A stretch of DNA of 64,000 bases from assembly GCA_963762605.1 (NCBI GenBank), contig CAVXLJ010000016.1, forward strand, positions 62,001-126,000, given 5' to 3'. The notes beneath the pieces were generated by a model. The model was given only the letters and a program-made list of their open reading frames with translations, made no database searches and had not been told where the DNA came from. Numbering within the stretch: the first letter of the stretch is position 1; every line of letters begins with the position of its first letter. This stretch comes from CAVSRC01 sp963762605. GTDB lineage: Bacteria > Pseudomonadota > Alphaproteobacteria > Rhizobiales > Kaistiaceae. The position numbers and the translations under genes are program-made. Positions 26,111 to 35,037 of this stretch are shown piece by piece.

Positions 26111-28073
26111 ATGGCTTCGGCAATCAATCGCCGCGGTGCGGCTTTCTCTGGACATAGCCGGAGCGGCGGTGTCCGGCGTCATGGCGTGCTCATGCCGGTG
26201 GCGTTCGCTGCGGCGCTGATGCTGCCGGGCGCGGCTTGGGCGGCGTGCAGCCCGCCCGCCGGTGGTGGCGTCACCGCCACCTGCACCGGGACTACCAACA
26301 ATCAGGACCCTCCCAGCGGCTACGGCACCGGCCTCGAAACCGGCCTGATCGTCACCGTCGACCCCGGTGCGAGCGTCACCGGCAGCAGGAATGGCGTCTT
26401 TTTCGACACGGGTACGCTGACCAATTTCGGCACCGTCACCGGGTTGGCTCAAGCCGGCGTGTACGCTACGACCAGTGGCACCGTGACCAATTTCGGTACC
26501 ATCGGAGGACCGTTCGGCATCTACGATTACGGCAGCGGCACCATCACGGTGATCAATTCCGGCACGATCAGGGCAACCGCTCGGGGCATCGGCGCAAACA
26601 GTGTCGTCGTGACCAATTCCGGCACCATCACGGGATCGCAATTCGGCGTCTCCGCCGGGACCGCCAAGGTGATCAATTCAGGCACCATTAGCGGCGGTGT
26701 CTTCGGCATCTACTCCACCGGCACCGCCAGCGTGACCAATGGCGGCACGATCTTCGGCAGTATCGATGCGCTCGGTTTCGGCGGCGGCAATGACACGCTG
26801 TGGGTCTTGCCCGGCTCGGTGCTGATCGGCGGCTTGAATTTCGGCAGCGGCAGCGACACGGTCAATTTCATGGCCGGCAACCAGGACCTCACCTTCACCC
26901 ACGGCGGCACGCTCGCTGTCAATGTCTATGGCGGAATTCCCTATGTCGTCACCGGCTCCACGCGGGTGGTCACCATCGACCCGACGCCGTTCGCGCTCTC
27001 CGACCGCGTGCTGATGGATTTCACCGGCAGCGTCTCCGCGGCTCTCGACAGCCGCTTCGATGCGATGAGCGCGAAGCGGCACCGGCGTGGCCTACCTGCC
27101 CGAAAGCCAGGCGATGGCCTATCTGTCGGGGGGCAAGGCCGGCGCCAGGACCGCGAGTGCCACCGCCATCCTAGCCGAGGCCAGCGGCGGCACGATGCCG
27201 GCCAGCGCCACCGCGACCTATTCCGACGGCACGACGCTGTGGAGCCGCGGCTTCGGAGGCGGGCGCTGGCAGGACACGGATGGCGGGATCATGCGATCCT
27301 TCACCGGCTATTACGGCGGCCTCTTCGGCGGTGACCGCCAGGTCTCGCCGACGCTTCGCCTCGGCGCTTTCCTCGGCGGTGGCCATACCGACACGCATAT
27401 CGATCCGAGCATGGGCCGCGACACGAGCACCATCGCCTTTGGCGGGTTATTGGCCCGCAAGGATTTCGGCGCCTCGTTCCTGACCCTGGCAGTTCAGGGC
27501 GGCGGCTCCTGGAACGACGAGACGCGCACGATCAACAACAACACCGTCACGGGCGGCATCGAGACCGCCAGGGCGAGCTTCGGCGGCTGGTATGTCAATC
27601 CCGAGGTGACGCTCGGTCGTGGCTTTGCGATGTCGACCGCGGACGGCGCCTTCGTGCTCACTCCGAGCGTGCGGTTGCGCTATCTCCACGCCGCCTTCGA
27701 CGGCTACACGGAAACCGGTTCTGCCGCGAACCTGACGGTTGGCGACCGCTTTCTCGACGATTTCGAGGAGCGCGTGCAGCTCAAGGCGACGACGACGCGT
27801 GCCTTGGCTTCGGGCACGGTGCTGACTACCGACGTCCACGGCGGCGCGGTTGGCTCGCAGCGGCTCGGCAGCAGCACGATCAACGCGACGCTGCTCAGCC
27901 AGGCGATCCCGTTTGCGACGCCGGGCGCGAAGGATGTGTGGGGCGGCTTTGCCGGCGCCGGACTGGCGCTTCGCATCGGCCGTACCACGCTCACTGCATC
28001 GGGCGAGTTCGCCCACTACTCGAACAAGACCAACGTCTTGACCGCCGAGGGTAGCGTCGCCGTCTCGTTCTGA
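26111..28073 (+). CDS. Autotransporter (type Va) outer-membrane beta-barrel protein, split by a 1-nt frameshift
   Basis: The product starts with an extended signal peptide (ending MLPGAAWAA), then a beta-helix passenger with repeated V-[TI]-N-[FS]-G-T-I units, then an autotransporter barrel (about the last 270 residues) ending in GSVAVSF with the C-terminal Phe expected for outer-membrane insertion. The frame breaks at about 27074: the upstream frame ends SRFDAMSA-, and the downstream frame resumes SGTGVAYLPESQAMAYL. Removing one A restores an open frame of 653 residues. This is either a sequence error or a recently inactivated gene. Confidence 0.8.
26417..26752 (+). repeat. Six degenerate passenger repeats in the autotransporter gene
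   Basis: Copies of a GTGACCAATTCCGGCACCATC-like unit begin at 26417, 26483, 26549, 26609, 26669 and 26732. Spacing is 66, 66, 60, 60 and 63 bases, always a multiple of three, giving 20-22-residue turns around V-T-N-S-G-T-I. This matches a parallel beta-helix passenger. Confidence 0.8.
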
Positions 28074-28397
28074 CGGCCGCTCCCGGCACGTCCTGCATGG
28101 TCCATCGCGGCACTGTCGGTGTAGCCGCTCTGCTCCTCCCACAGGGCGAAGACCGGCCCATACGACGACGCCCACCGTGCGGCTGCCGCTCACACGCCGG
28201 AAAGATGAGTTGAGTCCTGCGGCAGAGGCGACAGTTACGCACGCGTGGCGAGTGCCGCCTCATGTGCCCAGCGCAGCGTCGCAGATATGTCACAAGGTCC
28301 GCATCGGCGGCCTGCCGTCCGTATTCCCTCCGGGGCTGACCGGGGACGCGATTTCGGCTACGTTCCCTGCGGCATCCTGCCCGCGAGGGAGACACGC
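28074..28397. other. 324-base intergenic region
   Basis: Between the autotransporter and the next secreted-protein gene. I see no coding frame with family similarity, no clear terminator with a T-run and no RNA gene. It must contain the promoter of the 28398 gene, whose Shine-Dalgarno (GAGGGAGA) is clear. Confidence 0.4.
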
Positions 28398-28874
28398 ATG
28401 GCCCGCCCGATCGTCATTGCCGCAATGCTTGTCATCAGTCTCGCCGCCGCTCTGCCGGCGCGCGCTGCCTCCCCTCAGGGCAACCAGACCGGCGCCGATG
28501 CCCTGCTCAACGGCCTCGCGGCCATGCCCGGCCCGGTCGAGGACGTGCGCATCGCGGGCACCTGGGATCAGGGCGACAAGACCGGCGCCTATCGCGTCAT
28601 CATCGCCCGCACCGTTGGCGAAGCCGTGACCGCGCGTTTGTTCGTCCAGTGGATCGCCTATCACGACGATGGCAGCGCCACGGTCGACAACACCATCGAA
28701 ATCAAGGAGTTGGCCGATCTCAAGGTGGACATCGTCGATTACACCTCGGAATCGGACGCCGATGGCCTCTCGGTGTTCATCCAGACGCTCAATCCGAACG
28801 GCGCCACGGACCAGAACTATGAGCTGTTCGTCATGTCGCCGACTGAATATCGCTTCGGCCCGGCCAGCAATTAG
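28398..28874 (+). CDS. Small secreted protein of unknown function
   Basis: A 158-residue protein with a typical Sec signal peptide (about 1-23, cleavage near PARA-ASPQ). The mature part reads as a beta-rich domain with alternating motifs such as GAYRVIIARTVGEAVTARLFV and an acidic DLKVDIVDYTSESDADG segment. There are no cysteines. I do not recognise the family. The ATG at 28398 follows GAGGGAGA with good spacing; the open frame upstream is not part of the protein. Confidence 0.65.
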   Translation: MARPIVIAAMLVISLAAALPARAASPQGNQTGADALLNGLAAMPGPVEDVRIAGTWDQGDKTGAYRVIIARTVGEAVTARLFVQWIAYHDDGSATVDNTIEIKELADLKVDIVDYTSESDADGLSVFIQTLNPNGATDQNYELFVMSPTEYRFGPASN

Positions 28875-28906
28875 CTGTCTTCGTTTACTCAAAACATTGG
28901 GAAACA

Positions 28907-28934
28907 TTGACATGCCGCCGTCACCCCCTATGTT
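28907..28934 (+). promoter_or_regulatory. Sigma-70-type promoter for the DEAD-box helicase gene
   Basis: A perfect -35 TTGACA (28907-28912), a 16-base spacer and -10 TATGTT (28929-28934), about 80 bases upstream of the helicase ATG. This leaves a leader of roughly 75 bases. Confidence 0.55.
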
Positions 28935-29015
28935 GCAGCGCGTCAATCCCGCCGCGCCAGATTGCGAGTCGGCGCCGTCACGCCGCGGCCATGAGCCGGG
29001 TCTATTGTTTCACGT

Positions 29016-30557
29016 ATGAGCTTTGAATCTCTCGGACTGAGCCCCAAAGTCCTGGCCGCGGTTGAGGCCAGTGGCTACACCGAACCCACGCCCATCCAGG
29101 CGCAGGCCATTCCCCATGCGCTGGCGCGCCGCGACGTCGTCGGCGTCGCCCAGACCGGCACCGGCAAGACTGCGGGTTTCGTCCTGCCCATGCTGACGCT
29201 GCTGGAACAGGGGCGCGCCCGGGCGCGCATGCCGCGCACGCTGATCCTCGAGCCGACGCGCGAACTGGCCGCCCAGGTGGAGGAGAGCTTCAACCGCTAC
29301 GGCCGTAACCACAAGCTGACCGTGGCTCTGATCATCGGCGGCGTCTCCTTCGACGACCAGCTCAAGAAGCTCGATCGCGGCGCCGACATCCTCATCGCCA
29401 CGCCAGGTCGCCTGCTCGACCTGTTCGAGCGCGGCAAGATTCTGATGTCCGGCGTCGAGATCCTGGTCATCGACGAGGCCGACCGCATGCTCGATATGGG
29501 CTTCATCCCCGACATCGAGCGCATCTGCAAGCTTCTGCCCGTCACCCGGCAGACCCTGTTCTTCTCGGCCACCATGCCGCCGGAGATCAAGCGGCTCGCC
29601 GACCAGTTCCTGCGCGACCCGGTGCGCGTCGAGGCGTCGAAACCAGCGACCGCGGCCACCACCATCAGCCAGTACATCGTCCAGTCGGGCCGCGAGCCGG
29701 TCGACAAGCGCGCCGTGCTGAGGGCGTTGATCAGGGGCGCCGACAACTTCAAGAACGCCATCATATTCTGCAACCGCAAGCGCGACGTGGCGACGCTCCA
29801 TCGTTCGCTCGCCAAGCATGGTTTCAGCGTTGGTGCGCTGCATGGCGACATGGACCAGCGCGCCCGCATGGCGACCCTCGACGATTTCCGCAAGGACCGC
29901 ATCACGCTCCTGGTCGCCAGCGACGTGGCGGCGCGCGGCCTCGATATCCCGGCGGTGAGCCACATCTTCAATTTCGACGTGCCCACCCACTCAGAGGACT
30001 ATGTCCATCGCATCGGCCGCACGGGGCGCGCCGGGCTAAGCGGCACCTCGATCACCATCGCCACGTCGCTCGACCGCAAATATGTCTCCGGCATCGAGAG
30101 GCTGATCGGCACGACCATTCCGTCGCTGGACGTGGACGCCGAGGCCGAGCGCGCCGCCGCCTTGCACAAAGGCCGTGCCGAGCGTGGGCATGGCGAACCG
30201 GATTCGGGCCGCGAGCACCGCGAGCACCATGCACACGGTCGCGGCGAACGACGCCCGCGCCAAAGCGCACCGCCGGAGACGCCTGCGCAGTCCACGGAGC
30301 CGGCGGCCCGGGCCGACAGCCCCGCCGTGGCCCCTGAGCAGACGCCCTACGACCGTCCGCACGGCGAGCAACCGCGCAGGGACCATCAGCGCGCTGAGCA
30401 GCCGCGCCGCGAGCACCACGCGCCCCGCGACGACCGCCCGCGTCGCGGCCGCGACCGCCATCCGCGCAATGAAGACAAGGACGACGCACCGGTCATCGGT
30501 CTCGGCGACCACGTCCCCGCCTTCCTGCTGCGGCCGACCAAGGTGCCAACCGGCTAG
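29016..30557 (+). CDS. DEAD-box ATP-dependent RNA helicase (RhlE-like)
   Basis: A 513-residue helicase with all core motifs in order: the Q motif (GYTEPTPIQAQAIP), Walker A AQTGTGKTAG, PTRELAAQ, GG, TPGRLLDL, VIDEADRMLDMGF, SAT, IIFCNRK, ASDVAARGLDIP and HRIGRTGRAG. The C-terminal 130 residues are an Arg/His/Glu-rich low-complexity tail, probably for RNA binding, ending in a hydrophobic VPAFLLRPTK patch. Such helicases act in ribosome assembly, mRNA decay and cold adaptation. It is convergent with the TfoX-N gene (three bases apart). Confidence 0.93.
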   Translation: MSFESLGLSPKVLAAVEASGYTEPTPIQAQAIPHALARRDVVGVAQTGTGKTAGFVLPMLTLLEQGRARARMPRTLILEPTRELAAQVEESFNRYGRNHKLTVALIIGGVSFDDQLKKLDRGADILIATPGRLLDLFERGKILMSGVEILVIDEADRMLDMGFIPDIERICKLLPVTRQTLFFSATMPPEIKRLADQFLRDPVRVEASKPATAATTISQYIVQSGREPVDKRAVLRALIRGADNFKNAIIFCNRKRDVATLHRSLAKHGFSVGALHGDMDQRARMATLDDFRKDRITLLVASDVAARGLDIPAVSHIFNFDVPTHSEDYVHRIGRTGRAGLSGTSITIATSLDRKYVSGIERLIGTTIPSLDVDAEAERAAALHKGRAERGHGEPDSGREHREHHAHGRGERRPRQSAPPETPAQSTEPAARADSPAVAPEQTPYDRPHGEQPRRDHQRAEQPRREHHAPRDDRPRRGRDRHPRNEDKDDAPVIGLGDHVPAFLLRPTKVPTG

Positions 30558-30560
30558 CCG

Positions 30561-30959
30561 TCATTTGTGTCTTGCAGTTTTGTCTTTGGCCGTCGCCTTC
30601 GCGGCGGCCTTTGTCTTTCTGGGGACCGCCTTGGCGGCCTCCATGCGCCGCGCCGCGGCGTAGGCGCCCCTCGCCCATTCGGCGAATTCGTCCGGCTCGT
30701 CGAACAGCCGCTCCGGCGCCCGCCAATAGGGCATGGCCGACTTCCGCCCACCCATTTCCGGCGTCCACTGCTCGCAGCCTTCGGCGACAAAGGCCGGCGT
30801 CGTTTCGTCATCGGCCTTGAAGTAGAAGACGTCGCGCGATGAGAGCAGCGCGAACATCAGACCGCCCTTGAAGATACCGCGGCCGCCGAACATGAGGCGG
30901 ATGGTGACGCCGCCGAGCGGCGCCAGCAGGTCTTCGAGAAGGTCTTCGAGCCCGGCCAT
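30561..30959 (-). CDS. TfoX N-terminal domain protein
   Basis: A 132-residue protein with the TfoX-N (Sxy-like) fold: MFGGRGIFKGGLMFALLSSRDVFYFKADD followed by the MPYWRAPERLFDEPDEFAEWA segment. The last 25 residues are a Lys/Ala-rich tail (KTKAAAKATAKDKTA). Full-length TfoX regulates competence in gammaproteobacteria; stand-alone TfoX-N proteins are common in alphaproteobacteria and their job is unknown. It follows the methyltransferase gene by nine bases. Confidence 0.85.
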   Translation of the reverse strand: MAGLEDLLEDLLAPLGGVTIRLMFGGRGIFKGGLMFALLSSRDVFYFKADDETTPAFVAEGCEQWTPEMGGRKSAMPYWRAPERLFDEPDEFAEWARGAYAAARRMEAAKAVPRKTKAAAKATAKDKTARHK

Positions 30960-30968
30960 GGGGCAAGT

Positions 30969-31541
30969 CTACAGCAGGAACGGGATCAGTGCTGCGACAC
31001 GTCCCCGGTAGTCCGCATAGGCCGGCCCGAAAGTTTCGGCCATCCATTTCTCCTCAAGCCCGAGCTTGTACCAGGAGGACGCAACAGCGAGTGCAAGGGC
31101 GAACAGGTCGCGCCATTCGCCGAAGACGAGTGCCGTGCCGAGAATTGCGGCGATGAGGCCGGTATAGATCGGGTGGCGGACATAGCCGTAAGGTCCGCTC
31201 TGGATCAGCGTGTGGTTCTGCTTGATGGTGACCCTGCCGCTCCAGTTGCTGCCGAGATGAACCCGCGCCCAGATGGCGAAGGCGAAGCCGGCAATGGCGA
31301 CGGCGAGACCGAGCAGCTCCACGCTCCACCCATCCGGCACAAAGCGGCCCTGGAGGAAGGCGAAGGGGAGCCTGTTGTCGATCATGAGCCAGCCGGTGAA
31401 CCACAGCGGCACGGTGTAGATCAGCCGCGACGCCAGCCTCTCCTGCCGTTCGGTCGGCTTGGTTCGCACGGCCGCGATAGCCCAATAGACGAGCCAGCCG
31501 ATCCACAGGACAGCGGCAATGCTATGCGGCCATGCGGACAT
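30969..31541 (-). CDS. Isoprenylcysteine carboxyl methyltransferase (ICMT)-family membrane protein
   Basis: A 190-residue integral membrane protein with about five hydrophobic segments and the ICMT/PEMT cofactor motif SGPYGYVRHPIYTGLI, followed by the C-terminal EEKWMAETFGPAYADYRGRV. Bacterial members methylate small or lipid substrates; protein prenylation is not expected. It is 12 bases downstream of sufA on the same strand, so it may be read through from the SUF operon, without a known link. Confidence 0.85.
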   Translation of the reverse strand: MSAWPHSIAAVLWIGWLVYWAIAAVRTKPTERQERLASRLIYTVPLWFTGWLMIDNRLPFAFLQGRFVPDGWSVELLGLAVAIAGFAFAIWARVHLGSNWSGRVTIKQNHTLIQSGPYGYVRHPIYTGLIAAILGTALVFGEWRDLFALALAVASSWYKLGLEEKWMAETFGPAYADYRGRVAALIPFLL

Positions 31542-31553
31542 TTGACCGCCTGG

Positions 31554-31928
31554 TCAGGCGTCTTCCGGTTCCAGCGTCGCCGGCTTCAGCTCGACCGACT
31601 CGCCGCAGCCGCAGGACGAGACCTCGTTCGGGTTATGGAACACGAAGCCCGAACGCAGCTTGGTGGTCTCGAAGTCCATGGTGGCGCCGAGCAGGAAGAG
31701 CACCGCCTTGGGATCGACATAGACGGTGACACCATGGGCGCTGACCACGTCGTCGGCGGCGTTCGGCGTCTCGACCTTGTCGAGCGTATAGGCCATGCCG
31801 GCGCAACCGGCGTTCTTGACGCCGACGCGCACGCCGGCGACCGGCGTGTCGCTGCCTTCGACCAGCTCGCGCACGCGCGCGGCCGCCGCTTCGGTCAGCG
31901 AGATCACGGTTGGTCGCGGACGGGGCAT
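31554..31928 (-). CDS. sufA: SufA-like A-type Fe-S carrier
   Basis: A 124-residue HesB/IscA-family protein with cysteines in NAGCAGMAYTL and SSCGCGES. The start at 31928 (MPRPRPTVISLTEAAAARVREL) removes an unrelated N-terminal extension. It is the downstream Fe-S carrier of the SUF system and receives clusters from SufBCD. In related genomes it follows sufT directly; here the exporter pair (32039-33297) separates them. Confidence 0.9.
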   Translation of the reverse strand: MPRPRPTVISLTEAAAARVRELVEGSDTPVAGVRVGVKNAGCAGMAYTLDKVETPNAADDVVSAHGVTVYVDPKAVLFLLGATMDFETTKLRSGFVFHNPNEVSSCGCGESVELKPATLEPEDA

Positions 31929-31988
31929 GGGCTCATTCTCTCTGTTCCGGCAGCGCCGGTTCAAGGCCGACGCAGACTGGTTCTAAAA

Positions 31989-32050
31989 TGGGCCGCTTCG
32001 GCCTATCCGGCAAGCCCCAGACAACGCTTTGATCGCGCTCAGAAATCCCG
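31989..32050. repeat. Imperfect direct repeat, left copy flanking the exporter pair
   Basis: Starting with GGCCGCTTC, it contains CAAGCCCCAGACAACGC followed by TTTGATCGCGCTCAGAAA. A similar sequence lies at about 33299-33351 on the same strand: the cores match at 27 of 35 aligned positions by hand, and both copies are preceded by GGCCGCTTC. The two copies bracket the two ThrE-type genes. Confidence 0.45.
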
Positions 32051-32509
32051 GTTCTTCAGGAGATGGGTCGGGATCGCCAGACCGGCCCCGATGGCGCCCA
32101 GCGTGAAGATCACGCGCAGCATGTACTCCATCGCAATCACGATGGTGGCGACCTCGTTCGCCGGGTTGGGCGCGGTCACCGCCAGGAGCCCCAGGATCGC
32201 CTGGCTCATGAAGGCGCCGGGCACCATGGGAATGCAGCCGGCGAGCGCCACCGCATTGCTGGCCGCTCCCAGCCAGTGCCGGAAGGCCCATGCGGCGCAG
32301 GAGGCGGCGAAGGCGGCGACGAAGGAGGCGGCCTCCAGGCTCCAACCGGCGTCCTGACCGAGGGTCCGCACCATGAGCGCCAGTGCCCCTGCCCCCAGGC
32401 ACCACATGAGCGTGCGCGGGCCGACATTGAACAAGACAGCGAAGCCGGCCGCGGCAACGCCGCCGAAGACGACCTGATGGGCCAGATGCAGGAGGGCGGC
32501 GTCCATCAT
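32039..32509 (-). CDS. Threonine/serine exporter family, small subunit (ThrE2/YjjB-like)
   Basis: A 156-residue membrane protein with four or five helices, including FGGVAAAGFAVLFNVGPRTL, the conserved GCIPMVPGAFM loop and NEVATIVIAMEYMLRVIFTL. This is the ThrE_2 (PF12821-type) half of a split exporter. The ATG at 32509 overlaps the stop of the large subunit, so the two are translationally coupled. Together they should export threonine, serine or related small acids. Confidence 0.85.
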   Translation of the reverse strand: MMDAALLHLAHQVVFGGVAAAGFAVLFNVGPRTLMWCLGAGALALMVRTLGQDAGWSLEAASFVAAFAASCAAWAFRHWLGAASNAVALAGCIPMVPGAFMSQAILGLLAVTAPNPANEVATIVIAMEYMLRVIFTLGAIGAGLAIPTHLLKNRDF

Positions 32510-33297
32510 CCCACCCCCAGCATGACTTCGGCGATCCACACGCCGACCGTGGCAAAGACCATCACCATCAGCACGGCGACCGCCCGCGCGCTGCCCATCG
32601 ACGGATAGCCGTCCATGATGTCGGTCTGGGCGTTGGTGGCCGGGACGCCGGGCACCAGCAGCAGGATCGCCGCGATCATGGCCAGCGGCACGGTGCCGCT
32701 GCCGGCGAGCTTGGCGCCCAGCCCGCCGAGCGCGGCGGCAAGGAAGGCGATGACCATGGCGATGACGTAGGCGTTGGTTCCACGCGACCGCAGGATATGG
32801 CGGACGTACTGCCCGGCGGTGCCGGCAACGAAAACCGGCACCAAGGCCGCCCAATCGGTGCCGAGCAGCCGGCCAAAGGCGGCGCAGGCGACGCCGACGG
32901 CAAGCGCCACCGTCACGGCGCCATAATGCGGGACCTTGCGCACCACATCGTCGATCGCCGCTTCGACCGCCGCGACGCCCATGCCGCCGTGCGACACCGT
33001 CAGGCAAAGGTCGCGCGCGGCATGGTCAAGCCGGTGGTTCACCCCGTGCGGGCCGACCGAGGTCATGCGGGTGATGGTGTTGGCACCGTTCGAGACGGTG
33101 ATTTCCAGCGAGGCATAGCCGGCGCGCATGCCGATGATGTCGGCCCCCAGCCCCCGGGCGACCAGCGCGGCGCCTTCATGTACCACCTTCACCCGGGCGC
33201 CGCTTTCCAGCAGGATGCGCGCGGCCTTGAGCGCGCAGAGCGCTATGCGCTCCAGCTCGCGATGCTTCATCGGGACGGGATCGGTTTCCGGCGTCAT
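32506..33297 (-). CDS. Threonine/serine exporter family, large subunit (ThrE1/YjjP-like)
   Basis: A 263-residue protein of the ThrE/YjjP family. The soluble N-terminal domain has LLESGARVKVVHEGAALVAR, and the membrane C-terminal part has FGRLLGTDWAALVPVFVAGTAGQ and AILLLVPGVPATNAQTDIMDG. It pairs with the overlapping small subunit. Both genes sit between sufT and sufA inside an otherwise standard SUF operon, which suggests later insertion. Confidence 0.87.
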   Translation of the reverse strand: MTPETDPVPMKHRELERIALCALKAARILLESGARVKVVHEGAALVARGLGADIIGMRAGYASLEITVSNGANTITRMTSVGPHGVNHRLDHAARDLCLTVSHGGMGVAAVEAAIDDVVRKVPHYGAVTVALAVGVACAAFGRLLGTDWAALVPVFVAGTAGQYVRHILRSRGTNAYVIAMVIAFLAAALGGLGAKLAGSGTVPLAMIAAILLLVPGVPATNAQTDIMDGYPSMGSARAVAVLMVMVFATVGVWIAEVMLGVG

Positions 33298-33298
33298 G

Positions 33299-33351
33299 GC
33301 CGCTTCCCGCTACACGACAAACCCCGGCAACGGCTTGATCGGGCTCAAAAG
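33299..33351. repeat. Imperfect direct repeat, right copy flanking the exporter pair
   Basis: Starts with GGCCGCTTC and contains CAAACCCCGGCAACGGC followed by TTGATCGGGCTCAAAAG, resembling 31989-32050. It lies in the gap between sufT and the exporter genes. TTGA-N6-TCAA at 33335-33348 also matches the FNR/FixK half-site arrangement. Confidence 0.45.
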
Positions 33352-33367
33352 CCGTGGCGCTGCCGTG

Positions 33368-33790
33368 TCAGTACCAGTCGAGCGCCACGCGGGCGAGGTC
33401 CGACATGCGCTCGGGCGTCCACGGCGGATCGAACACCATGTTGACGCGTACGTCGTTGACGCCCGGCACCATGCTCACCGCATTCTCCACCCAGCCCGGC
33501 ATCTCTCCGGCGACCGGGCAGCCGGGCGCGGTCAGCGTCATGTCGATTTCGATGTTCCGGTTGTCGTCGACATCGACCCGGTAGATCAGCCCCAGCTCAT
33601 AGATGTCTGCCGGGATTTCCGGGTCGTAGACCGACTTGAGCGCGCCGACGATATCCAGCGTCAGCCGGTCGAGCTCCTCCGGCGGGATCGACGAACCGGT
33701 GGCGCGCAACGACATCGGCACGCCATGCGGCTTCGCGCGTTCGTGTGTCTCGGGTGTTTCCGGCATGGTGCTGCGCTCGTCCATCGTCAT
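33368..33790 (-). CDS. sufT: SUF system assembly factor SufT (DUF59)
   Basis: A 140-residue MIP18/DUF59 protein: DIVGALKSVYDPEIPADIYELGLIY, the short motif LTAPGCPVAGEMPGWV with the conserved Cys, and the C-terminal VVFDPPW-type block (NMVFDPPWTPERMS). SufT helps Fe-S cluster maturation under high demand. Its ATG overlaps the sufS stop (TGATG). Confidence 0.92.
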   Translation of the reverse strand: MTMDERSTMPETPETHERAKPHGVPMSLRATGSSIPPEELDRLTLDIVGALKSVYDPEIPADIYELGLIYRVDVDDNRNIEIDMTLTAPGCPVAGEMPGWVENAVSMVPGVNDVRVNMVFDPPWTPERMSDLARVALDWY

Positions 33791-35037
33791 CACGCGAAGA
33801 AACCTTCAGCTTTCTGCAGGGCATCGGCCAGAACGTCGACTTCCTCCACCGTATTATAGAGCGCGAAGGAGGCGCGACAGGTGGCCGTGGTGCCGAAGCG
33901 GGCAAGCAGCGGTTGGGCGCAGTGGGTCCCTGCCCTCACTGCCACGCCCGATCGGTCGATGATCGTCGAGACGTCGTGTGGGTGGGCGCCGGCCATGTTG
34001 AAGGAGACGATGGCGCCCTTGCCCTTGGCCTGGCCATAGATGGTCAGGCTGTTGATGCGCGACAGGCGCTCGTGGGCGTAGGTTGCAAGGGTCGCCTCAT
34101 GGGCGTGAATGCGGTCGAGGCCGAGCCCCTGCATATAGGTCAGCGCCGCGCCGAGACCGATCGCCTGAACGATCGGCGGCGTGCCCGCCTCGAAGCGGTG
34201 CGGCGGCTCGGCGTAGGTCACCCTGTCCTCGCTGACGTCGGCGATCATTTCGCCGCCGCCCATATAGGGCGGCATTGCTTTCAGCCGCTCGCGCTTGCCG
34301 TAGAGCACGCCGATGCCGGTCGGCCCGTAAAGCTTGTGGCCGGTCAGCGCATAGAAATCGCAATCAATGTCCTGCACGTCGACGGCCATGTGCACGGCGC
34401 CCTGGCTGCCGTCGATCAGAACCGGAATGCCGCGCTCATGGGCGATGCGGCAGACCTCCTTCACCGGCACGACGGTGCCCAGCACATTCGACATGTGGGT
34501 GATCGCCACCATCTTCGTGCGCGGCCCGAGCAGCTTCTCGAACTCCTCGACGAGGAATGTGCCGTCGTCGGCGACCGGCGCCCACTTGATCACCGCGCCG
34601 CGCTTCTCGCGCAGGAAGTTCCACGGCACGATGTTGGAGTGGTGCTCCATGATCGAGAGCACGATCTCGTCGCCCTCGCCGATCACCGAACCGCCGAAAG
34701 AGGCGGCGGCAAGGTTGATCGCTTCCGTTGCGTTGCGGGTGAAGACGATCTCATCGCTATGCGCCGCATTGACGAAGCGGCGGACGATCTCGCGCGCCTC
34801 CTCGTATTTCTCGGTGGCGAGGTTCGACAGGAAATGCAGGCCGCGATGGACGTTGGCGTATTCGGCGCCATAGGCTTCCGCAACGGCATCGATGACCGCC
34901 TGCGGCTTCTGGGCGGAAGCCGCATTGTCGAGATAGACCAACGGCTTGTCGTAGACGGTCCGCGCCAGAATCGGGAAATCCCGGCGCACCGCCGCGACGT
35001 CGAAGGGCTCGCTGATCGTTGCCGTCGGGGCGTTCAT
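33790..35037 (-). CDS. sufS: Cysteine desulfurase SufS
   Basis: A 415-residue group II (SufS/CsdA-type) PLP enzyme that releases sulfur from cysteine for SUF cluster assembly. The PLP-binding Lys is in YALTGHKLYGPTGIG, and the catalytic Cys in VRAGTHCAQPLL. Family start blocks FPILARTVYDKPLVYLDNAA and GLHFLSNLATEKYEE are intact. The ATG at 35037 overlaps the sufD stop in the alternative frame (ATGA). In the given sequence it reads as fused to sufD because of a frameshift there. Confidence 0.94.
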   Translation of the reverse strand: MNAPTATISEPFDVAAVRRDFPILARTVYDKPLVYLDNAASAQKPQAVIDAVAEAYGAEYANVHRGLHFLSNLATEKYEEAREIVRRFVNAAHSDEIVFTRNATEAINLAAASFGGSVIGEGDEIVLSIMEHHSNIVPWNFLREKRGAVIKWAPVADDGTFLVEEFEKLLGPRTKMVAITHMSNVLGTVVPVKEVCRIAHERGIPVLIDGSQGAVHMAVDVQDIDCDFYALTGHKLYGPTGIGVLYGKRERLKAMPPYMGGGEMIADVSEDRVTYAEPPHRFEAGTPPIVQAIGLGAALTYMQGLGLDRIHAHEATLATYAHERLSRINSLTIYGQAKGKGAIVSFNMAGAHPHDVSTIIDRSGVAVRAGTHCAQPLLARFGTTATCRASFALYNTVEEVDVLADALQKAEGFFA

